NCBI RefSeq assembly: GCF_018613195.1
Contig: NZ_JAGGQQ010000019.1
Location: forward strand, 62,001-126,000
DNA length: 64,000 bases
From: Bacillus sp. ISL-45
GTDB taxonomy: Bacteria > Bacillota > Bacilli > Bacillales > Cytobacillaceae
Direction: 5' to 3'
Shown piece by piece: positions 52,295 through 61,464 of this stretch. The translations under genes and the position numbers were made by a program. The notes under the pieces are model-generated. The model ran no database searches. It was not told where the DNA came from and saw nothing but the letters and a program-made list of their open reading frames with translations. Every line of letters begins with the position of its first letter. The stretch's first letter is position 1.

Positions 52295-52879
52295 ATGCTT
52301 ACTGTCGAGGTTAGAAGGCCGAAACCTGAGGATAAAGAACTGTTAAATGAATTTTTTAGAACAGTGATCACCGATACGTTTATTAAAGAAGGTATTGGGG
52401 ACCAATTGGATGATATTAAAGAAGAAATAGAAGCAAAAAGAAGATACTTAGAAAGTGATTTTGATAGCAATGGTAAGAGCCGGTATTTTCTAATTGCCTT
52501 CTATGGTGACAAAATCATTGGCTCTATTGAATTTGGCCTAGCAAATGAAATCATAAGAAATTGCATAAACAATGAAGTTCTTGTTGAGGTAGGTACAGTA
52601 TTTGTTCATCCTGATTACCAAAGGAATGGAGTAGGTAATTTACTCTTGAAGGCAATGTATGACACCTTACATCAAAGAGGGATAAAAGAATTTTGGTTGG
52701 ATAGTGGGTATAAAAGGGCCCAATCAATCTGGAAAAAGAAATTTGGAGAACCAGAAATCTTATTAGAGGATTACTGGGGTGAAGATTTTGATCATATGAT
52801 TTGGAGAGTAAAGGTCAGAGAAATAAATGGACCAGGTCAGAGTCGATATCGTAATTATCATGAAAAAGGAATGGAGTAA
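52295..52879 (+). CDS. GNAT-family N-acetyltransferase
   Basis: The 194-residue protein has a GNAT domain with 'VGTVFVHPDYQRNGVGNLLL' holding the CoA loop and WLDSGYKRAQSIWKKKFGEP as the last block. An N-terminal extension (about 1-50) is acidic and Glu-rich. Substrate unknown. AAGCGGAGG precedes the ATG. Confidence 0.88.
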   Translation: MLTVEVRRPKPEDKELLNEFFRTVITDTFIKEGIGDQLDDIKEEIEAKRRYLESDFDSNGKSRYFLIAFYGDKIIGSIEFGLANEIIRNCINNEVLVEVGTVFVHPDYQRNGVGNLLLKAMYDTLHQRGIKEFWLDSGYKRAQSIWKKKFGEPEILLEDYWGEDFDHMIWRVKVREINGPGQSRYRNYHEKGME

Positions 52880-53197
52880 AAGCTTGCAAAAAAAGTTTTA
52901 AAAAAGTACAGATAGATAGATTGGATATTAAAAAGAGAGAAGCATAATCAATGGCAGAGAGTAGGGTTCTCACAGAACCTGATCGTTATGCTATATGTGC
53001 ACGGAAGACGAATCCAGATCAATTGATCATGTTTTGGGTGGAAAATAGAACAGACAAGCCTTGTGATCAATAAAGGGCTTGTCTTTTTTATTGCTGCAGT
53101 CATTTTGCTTAAAAATTAATAAGTTATTGTACAAGTGAAAAGGGTATCTAACTTATAAGAAAGCTTTCCTAATATAAAACAGAAAGGAAAATGTGCA
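52880..53197. other. Intergenic region with a possible micro-ORF
   Basis: A 40-codon frame (52951-53073) ends inside a hairpin terminator (GACAAGCC...GGGCTTGTC, 53053-53084, then T's). Its ribosome binding site is weak, so I do not call it a gene. Confidence 0.4.
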
Positions 53198-54106
53198 GTG
53201 GCTATAGCGAGAGATTTTTTCATGGCGTTGTCAAAAAATCAGTTACTAAATGCTAGTGCAAAAAAATGGGGATTTAAACTCGGGGCGGGGAAAGTTGTAG
53301 CAGGAATTGACACAGATGGAATGATACAATCAGTGAAGAATCTAAACTCTCATGGTATTAGTGCAACAGTAGACCATCTAGGTGAATTTGTTACTCATGA
53401 GCATGAAGCAATAGAAGCCAAAGAGAATGTCCTAAGAACATTGCAAGCCATTAAACAATCAGGTGTAGACGCACATTTATCAATTAAATTAACACAACTG
53501 GGATTAGATGTTGATCAAGAATTTTGCTTGAAAAATATGCGGGATATAATGAAAGCAGCAAAAGAATACGCAATATTTGTAAATATAGATATGGAAGATT
53601 ACAGTCATCTCCAAATGACGTTTGATATATTAAAACAGCTGCAAGTTGAATACGATAATATCGGCACAGTCATTCAAGCCTATCTCTACAGGTCAGAAAA
53701 TGATATTGAAAATCTAAAGCATATGCGGCTGCGACTCGTAAAAGGCGCATATAAGGAAAATGAACAAGTCTCTCTGCAAAAAAAGGAAGAAATTGATGCG
53801 AATTACTTGAAACTGATTAAAAAGCGACTGATGCATCCAGGTTTCACATCGATCGCAACACATGACCACAACATTATTAATGAAGTTAAAAAATTTGTGA
53901 TGGAGAATGATATTCCGAAAGATAAGTTTGAATTCCAAATGCTATATGGTTTCCGAACAGATATGCAGCTAGAACTAGTAGAAGAAGGATATTCGTTCTG
54001 CACCTACGTACCATATGGGCATGACTGGTACGGATATTTTATGAGAAGACTGGCAGAACGCCCACAAAATTTGAATCTTGTGTTGAAAAGTTTAGTGGCG
54101 AAATAA
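53198..54106 (+). CDS. Proline dehydrogenase
   Basis: The 302-residue enzyme is the single-domain FAD-dependent PRODH of Gram-positives (PutB/FadM type). Landmarks include LSIKLTQLGLD, 'VNIDMEDYSHLQMTFDI', YLYRSENDI, MRLRLVKGAYKE, IATHDHNII, 'FEFQMLYGFRTDMQLELV' and YVPYGHDWYGYFMRRLAE. It oxidises proline to pyrroline-5-carboxylate at the membrane or in the cytoplasm. No P5C dehydrogenase gene is adjacent. The GTG start at 53198 follows GAAAGGAAAATGTG. Confidence 0.93.
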   Translation: MAIARDFFMALSKNQLLNASAKKWGFKLGAGKVVAGIDTDGMIQSVKNLNSHGISATVDHLGEFVTHEHEAIEAKENVLRTLQAIKQSGVDAHLSIKLTQLGLDVDQEFCLKNMRDIMKAAKEYAIFVNIDMEDYSHLQMTFDILKQLQVEYDNIGTVIQAYLYRSENDIENLKHMRLRLVKGAYKENEQVSLQKKEEIDANYLKLIKKRLMHPGFTSIATHDHNIINEVKKFVMENDIPKDKFEFQMLYGFRTDMQLELVEEGYSFCTYVPYGHDWYGYFMRRLAERPQNLNLVLKSLVAK

Positions 54107-54414
54107 ACTTCTTACTAATATTGATTTGCCGCCTAGCCTGCAAACTCTCATTTTGTGGCATGGGGGATATGAAGTGTGGATCGAAATGAAATGAAAGCAA
54201 CCACAATGCTGAACGATCGGCTAATTGAAAGCGGTATCGAGAAAAAAAGGCTGAACCAGATAAGATGCTGGTTCAGCCTTTTTATGTAACCACAGAAAAT
54301 GAATATCGATTAATGAATAACACAGCTATCTTGATCACCTTTAAAATCTATCCCGTTAATATGCGAACCACATAAATACGTTTACTCATTTTTTCACCAT
54401 TAAAAAAGTTGCTG
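54107..54414. other. Intergenic region with a terminator and a gene remnant
   Basis: GTG at 54176 after GGGGGATATGAA opens a 37-codon frame that ends within a strong terminator. It is more likely a remnant than a gene. Confidence 0.4.
54244..54283. terminator. GCTGAACC-family terminator
   Basis: AAAAAGGCTGAACCAG and CTGGTTCAGCCTTTTT form a perfect 16-bp stem around an 8-nt loop. Confidence 0.85.
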
Positions 54415-55056
54415 TCAATAAAGCCTTTTTGTATAACCTTCATTTAATTCCTTTGCCACTTGTTCAGCAGAAACATTCGGTATCTTTGAGTGAGCGACTA
54501 ACATGCTGGGAACGGAGGGAAGAACCTCTTTGTCCAGCCATGAATCAGGCTTCCATAATTCTGATCTGATAAGTGCTTTTGCACAATGTGCATAACATTC
54601 TTCAACTTCTACTAAAATTCCAAACAATGGAGTTTTTCCATTTACAGCACTTTTCTCGAGCAGTTCAGGATCACGACTAATATAGGCTTTACCATTAATT
54701 CTTAATGTTTCACCTAATCCAGGGATGAGAAACAGCAGGCCAATATTAGGATTAGTCATAATATTATGTACAGAATCCATTCGTCGGTTTCCTGGCCGTT
54801 CAGGAATGAACAAATGCTTCTCATCAAGGACGGCTACAAACCCGGGAGCATCCCCACGTGGTGACACATCACACTGACCGTTTATATGCGAAGTGGCCAA
54901 AGATAAAAATGGGGATTTCGAAATGAAGTTCCTGCAATGTTCATCCACAATTGAGATGACTTTATTGGCTGCACGTGGGCTAGGATTTCCGATAGTGGAA
55001 CGAAATTCTTCAAATTCATCTTGAGTAGAAATAATATGTTGATATTTTATAGTCAT
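54415..55056 (-). CDS. Pyridoxamine 5'-phosphate oxidase-family protein
   Basis: The ATG at 55056 follows AAAGGTGAT. The 213-residue protein has the split-barrel FMN-binding fold with 'PFLSLATSHINGQCDVSPRG', HLFIPERPGNRRMDSVHNI and a late HCAKALIRSELW. This is the MSMEG_1061/PPOX-class oxidoreductase pattern rather than true PdxH. It binds a flavin or F420-like cofactor; the substrate is unknown. Single gene. Confidence 0.82.
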   Translation of the reverse strand: MTIKYQHIISTQDEFEEFRSTIGNPSPRAANKVISIVDEHCRNFISKSPFLSLATSHINGQCDVSPRGDAPGFVAVLDEKHLFIPERPGNRRMDSVHNIMTNPNIGLLFLIPGLGETLRINGKAYISRDPELLEKSAVNGKTPLFGILVEVEECYAHCAKALIRSELWKPDSWLDKEVLPSVPSMLVAHSKIPNVSAEQVAKELNEGYTKRLY

Positions 55057-55345
55057 GGAATCACCTTTCAAAATGGAATATATACCAATAATACCATTTT
55101 ATTGATGTTATAGTTTCAGTGAATTTAAGTGAGCATTGAATATGAGTTACCACCACAATCTCTGAGCCTTTCTAATCGTTCCTCATCGACTTATTTCCCA
55201 ACTCCCAATAGGTCTTTCCTCCCTTTTCCATTTATGTAAATAACTTAATATTTAATTAATACTAGATTAATAGAGGCGAAATATGATGGAGAAGGAAAGA
55301 GGAGCATTACATAGCAATTGAATCAACCTTAAGAGGGGGAGAACG

Positions 55346-58300
55346 ATGAAGAAGAAATGGGAAAAGGGATTCAAAGCCACTCTGGTTTCTGCGGTAATGG
55401 CGAGCACGTTGATTTCTCCATCATCAATGTCAGCTCTGGGAACCTTCGAATTAAACTCGCCGGTCATCCAGACGCCGATCAATCAGTACAATGCCGATCT
55501 GGCCTCTGGAGTCACGGAAAAGCATTACAGCTTTGAAAACAAGGAAGGGAAAAAGCTTGAGAGTTTTGTTGTTGAGGTAGACATGCAGGACCCATCTGTT
55601 GCCATTGAGGCGGGTACACCTAATGATGGCACTGCATTCGGTTTGCAGCCGGTCAGGAAGCAGGCGGAAGCTGCAAACGGTGAAAACCATACCGTGGTCG
55701 CTGCAGTGAATGCTGACTTTTACAATATGGCAACAGGAGAACCATCTGGCTATGTGTATAAGGATGGACAGGCCATTAAGGGCACGTCACTGTCATCTCA
55801 GGAATTCTTTGCGATTAAAAAATCAGGCGAGGCTGTGATTGGTACTCCAGGTGAATTTGAAGGAATGAAGGACCAAATTAAAGAAGCTTTAGGCGGGAAT
55901 GCAATTCTAGTAAAAAACGGCCAAGTCTATCAGACTCCTCAAACAGGTGCGGATAAAGAGCCGCGGACAGCTGTCGGAATCAAACAGGATGGAGATGTGT
56001 TCTTTGTCGTTGTAGATGGAAGGCAGGAGCCTTATTCGGCCGGGATTTCAATGCCCGACCTGGCTCAAATGATGATTGACCTTGGAGCGGTGAGTGCCCT
56101 TAACCTTGATGGCGGCGGGTCATCAACCTTCACAACACGTGAATTAGGGGGAGACCAGCTGGAGGTTGACAATAAGCCATCTGACCGGGCAGAAAGAAGC
56201 GTCGCCAACTCGTGGCTGATCGTTTCCAATACTCCTTCTGATCATGTTTTCGATTCAGCTTATATTCATCCGTATGACCAGTCGTTCACGCCTGGATCAA
56301 CGATAGCCTTCTCGGCAAAAGGCAGGGACAAGTCATTGGCTTCGGCTTCATTGCCTGAAACGGGAATAACCTGGGAGCTGTCCGACCCTTCATTCGGTAC
56401 AATCCTTGAGAATGGCACATTTGTTTCTAATGGAAAAACAGGCCAGTTTCATGTTGTTTTAAAGCATGAAGGAAGAGAAGTAGGCAAAAGTATCATCGAG
56501 ATTGCCCAGCCGGATGATATGGCTTTTTCAGCTGCTGAACTGACCGCAGCTAGAAACAGTGAAGTGAATCTTGGACTCATCACAAAGTTTCAAAAGCGGG
56601 AAGTAGATTGGAACTTAAACGATATTGAATTTGAGATACCGGTAGGAATGGGAACCATCAATGAAGCGGGCGTGCTGCAAACAGGAGAGCAGAATGTAAC
56701 CGGGATGGTAACAGCCCGACTAAAAGGGACTGATCTCTCTGCAGAAATGAAGGTTTCAGTCGGGAAGCTTCCTGAAGTGGTATTCGATTTCGAAAAAGAC
56801 CTTGGTAGCTGGAGGACGGCCACTGCCAACCGCGGAGAAAAAGGGGTTGTCAGCCTTTCGAAATATCCTTCCCCAGTACGGTTCGGCAATCAGTCATTAA
56901 AGCTGGACTTTGATTTTACCAATTCACCGGTTGGGACGACACTTGGCGTTTATGCAGGCCCGGGTTTGAATACCACAATCAATGATAATCCTACAGGAAT
57001 CGGAATGTGGGTTTATGGGACGCCTGAAGCTCAAGGCTACTGGCTGCGCATGCTCATCGTAGACGGAAATAACAAAAGCCAGGCCCTCAATTTTACCGGG
57101 GAGAAGCCAGGCATCGACTGGATAGGCTGGAAATACGTTGAGGCGGAAATCCCGGATTCTTTTACTGGTCCATTCAAACTTTCAGGGACACAGACAATCC
57201 GCTTGATGTCCACAAAATCGGGGATTTCTGGCCCGATGACAAAGGGCTCCATCTATGTTGATAACATCCGTGCCGTCTACGGTGAAAAAATGGATGATTT
57301 GTATCCACCGGAGATTCAATCCATTAACGTGGAAGGCAACAATTTTACGACCAGTGCAGTGAACTTGAAAGCAGAAGTCAATGAGTATGAAGATGATCCA
57401 TTTAAAACGGGAATTGACTGGGAAAAAATCAATGTATTTGTCGACGGCAAGAATTATGCCGGCACAGAGGGCCATTTCTCTTATGATATGGACGGAAGCA
57501 TATCCTTAAGCGGACTGAACTGGGCTGACGGAACGCACAAAGTCACGCTGATGGTACCTGACCAATTCGGCAACCAGGCAATTAAGACAGTCTATTTTAC
57601 CGTTGATACTGGTTCAGCAAAAATCGATTTGTTGAAGAAGCAAGAAAAAGCCCTTCTTGGAGATGTGGTTGAGCTCGCTGTCAAGGCAACGATTTCCAAT
57701 GAGATCACCGGGACTGCTATTAAGCTCCAGGTTGATAAGAACTTCCCGGTAGAAGATGTCCAGTTTGCTGAAGCATTCAAGACAAGCACATTCAGTTATG
57801 AAAAAGAGACTGGATTGCTGACCATGAACATCGTCAAGAGCGGAGAACTAGCTGCCGATGCAGATGCGGCATCCATTAAAATCAGGATTCCTGCTTCTGT
57901 GAAGGAAGGCAGCAAGTTAACTTATGAGATTTTGGAAGCTGACCTAAACTACCAGACTCCTCGGGGTGAAAACTTTGTTTCTACCTATTCAATGGAACCA
58001 ATGAGCGTTAATGTGGAAGGGGCCTATGCCATTGAAGGGGAGCCAATCCTGATTGGAAAACCATTCAGCCTGACGGTCAAAAATGACCAGAACCAAGTGG
58101 GAAAAGGCATTGAAGTATATGCTTTAGTCGATGGTGTAACTGAGCCTGTTCTGTTAGGGAAGACAGATCAAGAAGGAAAGCTCGCAGTTGAATCACTGAC
58201 AAGTGAGGTAAAGAAAGTTGCCCTTTACGCTTTCAAGGATGGCAAGTATTCGTTCAAGTGGAATACACAAACCTATCCTGCACTTGCAGAAATCGATGAA

Positions 58301-59455
58301 ATGAAAAACATCTTATCGACTCCAACAGGGGATCCTTATAAGGAAAAGGCGTTGACCTGGATGTCCAGTCCATTGGCAGAAGGAGAAAGTTTGATTCAAT
58401 TTGCCAGAAAACAGGACTATGACAGAAAGGGTGAAGTTGCTCTTGAAACCATTACTGGATCATCAAGCAGCCAGGTTTTCTCAGGCGAGCAGGATATCAA
58501 AAAGAACGGAATTGTCAGAGTGAATGAAGTGAAGCTAGAAAAACTGCAGCAGGATACGGCCTACATCTACCGGGTAGGTGACGGGAAGAACTGGTCAGAT
58601 TTTGATGAATTCACGACATTGAAACGAAAGCAAAGCTTCCAGTTTGCTGTCCTGGGAGATACCCAGTCTCCTTCAGACCTGACTGATTTTAATAAAATCC
58701 TTGGAGACCTGAATGAAAAAGACCTATCATTCATGATTCATGTTGGAGACCTGATTGATGAATCAAGCAAGTTCGGTCAGTGGGATGGCGCATTGAACTC
58801 ACTAAACCAATACGATAAAATCCGTACAACCGATTTCGTCGGGACCTTAGGCAATCATGAATACATGGGTGATGCAGATGGAAGTCTGGCCAAAGCGATT
58901 TTTAACTCACCTGCAAACGGGCCGGAAATCGATCGAGGCGGGACCTATTCAGTTGAGTACAATAACATGCACATCAGCGTGTTAGGGTACACGAGCGAGA
59001 AAGAAGTGCTGGAACAGCAGCTTGAGTGGCTGAAACAGGATGTGAAGAATTCAGACAAGCCATGGAAAATCCTTGTGACCCATAAGCCGCCATACTTTAC
59101 AAATCCATTTGGCGGAAATGACATCATGAAGGAAAAACTGCCTCCAGTCGTTGATGAGCTGGGAATTGATATCGTCTTCTCAGGCCATGACCATTCCTAC
59201 GGCAGGACGAAAAAACTGAAGGCCGGCAAGGAAGATTCAAATGGCACCGTTTATGTAGTAGCCGGAACAACTGGCAAAAAACACTACGACGCAGTCGCTG
59301 ATGAGAAATTTGAATACGTCAACATGGAGAACATCGCTGTATCCATGCAGGCAAAGGTCGATAAAGACAAAATCACCTTTACGACGGTTACATCAGACGG
59401 AGAAGTCATCGATGAATTTACAGTAGTGAATGAAGATTATTTTTTAGAAGAATAA
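55346..59455 (+). CDS. Secreted phosphodiester glycosidase (NAGPA) - metallophosphoesterase fusion
   Basis: The 1369-residue protein has a signal peptide (about 1-30) and a NAGPA/DUF2233 phosphodiester glycosidase domain (about 60-295) with VNADFY (121-126), PRTAVGIKQDG, VVDGRQEP and 'LNLDGGGSSTF'. Ig-like and carbohydrate-binding-like segments follow (about 300-650; FDFEKDLGSWRTA), then a cohesin-like region (about 755-870). A purple-acid-phosphatase FN3-like domain (about 990-1090) and a calcineurin-type metallophosphoesterase (about 1097-1340) complete it, the last with LGDTQ, HVGDLIDE, LGNHEY, THKPPY, FSGHDHSYG. Plausible role: remove a sugar from a phosphodiester and then release phosphate, for example from wall polymers. 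AAGAGGGGGAG precedes the ATG. Confidence 0.88.
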   Translation: MKKKWEKGFKATLVSAVMASTLISPSSMSALGTFELNSPVIQTPINQYNADLASGVTEKHYSFENKEGKKLESFVVEVDMQDPSVAIEAGTPNDGTAFGLQPVRKQAEAANGENHTVVAAVNADFYNMATGEPSGYVYKDGQAIKGTSLSSQEFFAIKKSGEAVIGTPGEFEGMKDQIKEALGGNAILVKNGQVYQTPQTGADKEPRTAVGIKQDGDVFFVVVDGRQEPYSAGISMPDLAQMMIDLGAVSALNLDGGGSSTFTTRELGGDQLEVDNKPSDRAERSVANSWLIVSNTPSDHVFDSAYIHPYDQSFTPGSTIAFSAKGRDKSLASASLPETGITWELSDPSFGTILENGTFVSNGKTGQFHVVLKHEGREVGKSIIEIAQPDDMAFSAAELTAARNSEVNLGLITKFQKREVDWNLNDIEFEIPVGMGTINEAGVLQTGEQNVTGMVTARLKGTDLSAEMKVSVGKLPEVVFDFEKDLGSWRTATANRGEKGVVSLSKYPSPVRFGNQSLKLDFDFTNSPVGTTLGVYAGPGLNTTINDNPTGIGMWVYGTPEAQGYWLRMLIVDGNNKSQALNFTGEKPGIDWIGWKYVEAEIPDSFTGPFKLSGTQTIRLMSTKSGISGPMTKGSIYVDNIRAVYGEKMDDLYPPEIQSINVEGNNFTTSAVNLKAEVNEYEDDPFKTGIDWEKINVFVDGKNYAGTEGHFSYDMDGSISLSGLNWADGTHKVTLMVPDQFGNQAIKTVYFTVDTGSAKIDLLKKQEKALLGDVVELAVKATISNEITGTAIKLQVDKNFPVEDVQFAEAFKTSTFSYEKETGLLTMNIVKSGELAADADAASIKIRIPASVKEGSKLTYEILEADLNYQTPRGENFVSTYSMEPMSVNVEGAYAIEGEPILIGKPFSLTVKNDQNQVGKGIEVYALVDGVTEPVLLGKTDQEGKLAVESLTSEVKKVALYAFKDGKYSFKWNTQTYPALAEIDEMKNILSTPTGDPYKEKALTWMSSPLAEGESLIQFARKQDYDRKGEVALETITGSSSSQVFSGEQDIKKNGIVRVNEVKLEKLQQDTAYIYRVGDGKNWSDFDEFTTLKRKQSFQFAVLGDTQSPSDLTDFNKILGDLNEKDLSFMIHVGDLIDESSKFGQWDGALNSLNQYDKIRTTDFVGTLGNHEYMGDADGSLAKAIFNSPANGPEIDRGGTYSVEYNNMHISVLGYTSEKEVLEQQLEWLKQDVKNSDKPWKILVTHKPPYFTNPFGGNDIMKEKLPPVVDELGIDIVFSGHDHSYGRTKKLKAGKEDSNGTVYVVAGTTGKKHYDAVADEKFEYVNMENIAVSMQAKVDKDKITFTTVTSDGEVIDEFTVVNEDYFLEE

Positions 59456-59466
59456 ATTCCATAGAT

Positions 59467-59503
59467 AAGGCCAGCCCTTTGATCAGCAGGGGGATGGCCT
59501 TTA
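59467..59503 (+). terminator. Terminator of the glycosidase-phosphatase gene
   Basis: AAGGCCAGCCC pairs with GGGGGATGGCCTT (one bulge), followed by TTATT. Confidence 0.7.
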
Positions 59504-60194
59504 TTAATGATTTAGCTTTGTATCACATTAATTGAAGATATGTTGTTAGGTTACCAAATAAGTTGAACAGCCCGAACTGGACTATTTTATAGTCGATGTA
59601 AAAGAGGAAGAACTTTTGGACAGGGAATTGAAAAAGAAGTGAACGGAGGCATAATTTAATTTCATTTGCTTCGAATAGACCCCGTTTTTCACCAATAAAA
59701 TAAGACCTTGAATAAGGTCTTGAAAAATATTACTCATTTTTATGATTCATTTCTGTTTAGTCTTTAATCGTTTGTTGTTTCTTTTATGTGTTCTAATAGC
59801 TATTTGCTTATCCTTTAAACTTGTTGTAATCACTCCATAACTTTCGACAACTACTAAATTGTTGTTCCCGCCTTGATAATCCCTATAGGAAATTAACAGA
59901 AATATCATCCTTCCTCTATGAATAATATTTGTTTTTCCTTTTTATTGTTCCACCACATTCTAGCTTTTGTTTTTTAAGTTAAAATTAAGAACCAATTAAG
60001 GTTTTATAATTTTTTTTTATAGATTTTAGCAAGCTGTATAACGTTTCTAAAGACTCGGAATTTTGAGCTGAAGTACAGAACATGAGGGGTGCTGCTGAAG
60101 AGAATGGAGTATTTTTCCAATTATTAATTGGATAGAAGAAAGGGGTCAGGCTGAACAACCAAGCTGTCCTCAAATGAAATTTTTTATAACTGAG

Positions 60195-60220
60195 CGACAT
60201 CTATAGGCTGTCGTTTTTTT
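60195..60220 (+). terminator. Orphan terminator hairpin upstream of the XRE gene
   Basis: CGACA (60195-60199) and TGTCG (60209-60213) pair around nine bases, followed by seven T's. No gene precedes it closely, so it may end a small RNA or be an attenuator. Confidence 0.55.
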
Positions 60221-60323
60221 GCTATTCAGCATAAATGTTGCACTAGACAAACAAATGGCCATTATAGTGCGTGGTCAGCGTTTTTCCTTAGGTATCTAAT
60301 GGTTTTAAAAAGGGGTAACCGCC

Positions 60324-60608
60324 TTGAAAGAGAAACAGACCATTATATTCGGCCACAAATTAAAACCGTTACGTAAAAAACATTTCCTAAGCCAAGAAGA
60401 TTTAGCAGAATTAAGTAATTTGGACAGAAAGTACATAAGCAATTTAGAGAAAGATGTATCTAGTCCGACGCTACATACATTGTATAAACTAGCCGCAGCA
60501 TTCAGCATAACATTTTTGGGACTGAGTCAGGAGAGTAATGAAGTAGAAGAAAACCAAAATTACCTTATCAGCACCACAAAAGAAGTAGAAGAAATAAAGG
60601 CTATGTAA
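60324..60608 (+). CDS. XRE-family helix-turn-helix regulator
   Basis: The TTG start follows AAAAAGGGGTAA. The 94-residue protein has a helix-turn-helix (about 11-65): FGHKLKPLRKKHFLSQEDLA, 'LSNLDRKYISNLEKDVSSP', TLHTLYKLAAAF. The acidic tail (about 70-94) may mediate dimerisation. This type controls phage, plasmid or defence genes. It is 39 nt before the next small gene and may be co-transcribed with it. Confidence 0.88.
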   Translation: MKEKQTIIFGHKLKPLRKKHFLSQEDLAELSNLDRKYISNLEKDVSSPTLHTLYKLAAAFSITFLGLSQESNEVEENQNYLISTTKEVEEIKAM

Positions 60609-60646
60609 AAAAAAAGCGGTAGATCCCTATCCCACAGGAGGTAACT

Positions 60647-60943
60647 ATGCAGACAATAGATTTTATTGACAGAAAAGTATCGCAATTCATCAATGAGTAT
60701 AACGATGAGATTGAGATGGAAATCATTAAGTATCCAGATCATTATAAAGTCGTTGTGACGATTTGCCAGGAAGAGCCACCTTTTAAGGATTTTATAGGGA
60801 CTGGGATGGATAGGCGGAGTGCGAGGAGAGCGGCTAGGAAGGCATTAATGATTTATATTTGGAAGCATATAGTGAGGAATAGAAGAATTGGCCTATTGCG
60901 AATGGAACCAACATTAGTAGTGTCTCACTTGCATAAAAAATGA
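60647..60943 (+). CDS. Hypothetical protein
   Basis: The 98-residue protein has an acidic N-terminal half (RKVSQFINEYNDEIEMEI) and a basic C-terminal half (MDRRSARRAARKALMIYIWK). ACAGGAGG lies 7 nt before the ATG. The last residues follow the homologous core and may be a fusion to junk. A degenerate second copy of the core (PPFKDFIG...) occurs at 61050-61170. No family recognised. Confidence 0.6.
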   Translation: MQTIDFIDRKVSQFINEYNDEIEMEIIKYPDHYKVVVTICQEEPPFKDFIGTGMDRRSARRAARKALMIYIWKHIVRNRRIGLLRMEPTLVVSHLHKK

Positions 60944-61021
60944 AAGTCTTATCCATTGCTGAAAAGGCTCTTTTAGTGGTGACCAAAGCAAAGGTTGAGT
61001 TTCTATTTCGCTTCCCGAGTG

Positions 61022-61047
61022 AGACGCAAGAACCGTCCCCATGTCTT
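61022..61047. repeat. REP-like element (AAGAACCGTCCCCATGTCT)
   Basis: AGACGCAAGAACCGTCCCC followed by ATGTCT resembles the short palindromic elements common between genes in Bacillus and linked to REP-associated transposases. Only one copy is seen here. Assignment is from memory of the pattern. Confidence 0.4.
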
Positions 61048-61049
61048 TG

Positions 61050-61170
61050 ATTCCGCCTTATAAGGATGTTATTGGAGTAGAGACTGATAAAAGTAGTGCG
61101 AGGAGAGCTGATAGGAAGGCGTTAAAAGGTTTATATTTGGAAACATATAGTGAGGAAAAGAATCAGTAAC
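61050..61170 (+). pseudogene. Frameshifted partial copy of the upstream hypothetical gene
   Basis: The bases encode PPYKDVIGVETDKSSARRAD, matching the core of the gene at 60647 at both DNA and protein level. After KAL an extra base shifts the frame (TTTATATTTGGAAACATATA aligns to TTTATATTTGGAAGCATATA). The start is missing; the segment joins directly to the REP-like element. Confidence 0.7.
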
Positions 61171-61417
61171 CTATATCTTAATAAAAAAATGTTTATTGTT
61201 TTCACACTCTACACATGTGGAGTATGGAAACATTCTACACTAGGCATATACTTGTTTCAGTAGTATAAAGGGTTTGACCGTTATTTTGACCCCGACCACG
61301 AGTGTCAACAAAAGTGATTGGTAAGTGGTTATTTAATTTTGACTTTAGGGCTGTTTCCATTACCTGAAATTTAATTTTTTCAAATATAAATCGCTATTAA
61401 TAGATTATCTATGAAGC

Positions 61418-61423
61418 TATAAT
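61418..61423 (+). promoter_or_regulatory. -10 element of the pyrophosphohydrolase-helicase operon
   Basis: TATAAT at 61418-61423 stands 41 nt before the ATG. The -35 is poor (TATTAA, 61395-61400), suggesting an activator or weak expression. Confidence 0.4.
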
Positions 61424-61464
61424 GATACTAAGTGAATTTAATTAGTTAAATCGGAGGAGATTCT

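Larger units (their letters stand above)
59456..60323. other. Large AT-rich intergenic region
   Basis: It contains the terminator of the glycosidase-phosphatase gene and a second hairpin upstream of the XRE gene (60195-60220). No gene, tRNA or repeat was recognised in the remainder. Confidence 0.5.

Noticed and set aside
39597-53197. Prophage or integrative element
   Set aside because: No integrase, terminase, capsid or conjugation genes and no flanking direct repeats were recognised.
54176-54289. 37-codon frame with a good GGGGGATATGAA site
   Set aside because: It ends inside a perfect terminator hairpin and resembles no protein; treated as a remnant.
59985-60200. 71-codon minus-strand frame in the large intergenic region
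   Set aside because: Composition is like non-coding AT-rich DNA and no binding site is present.
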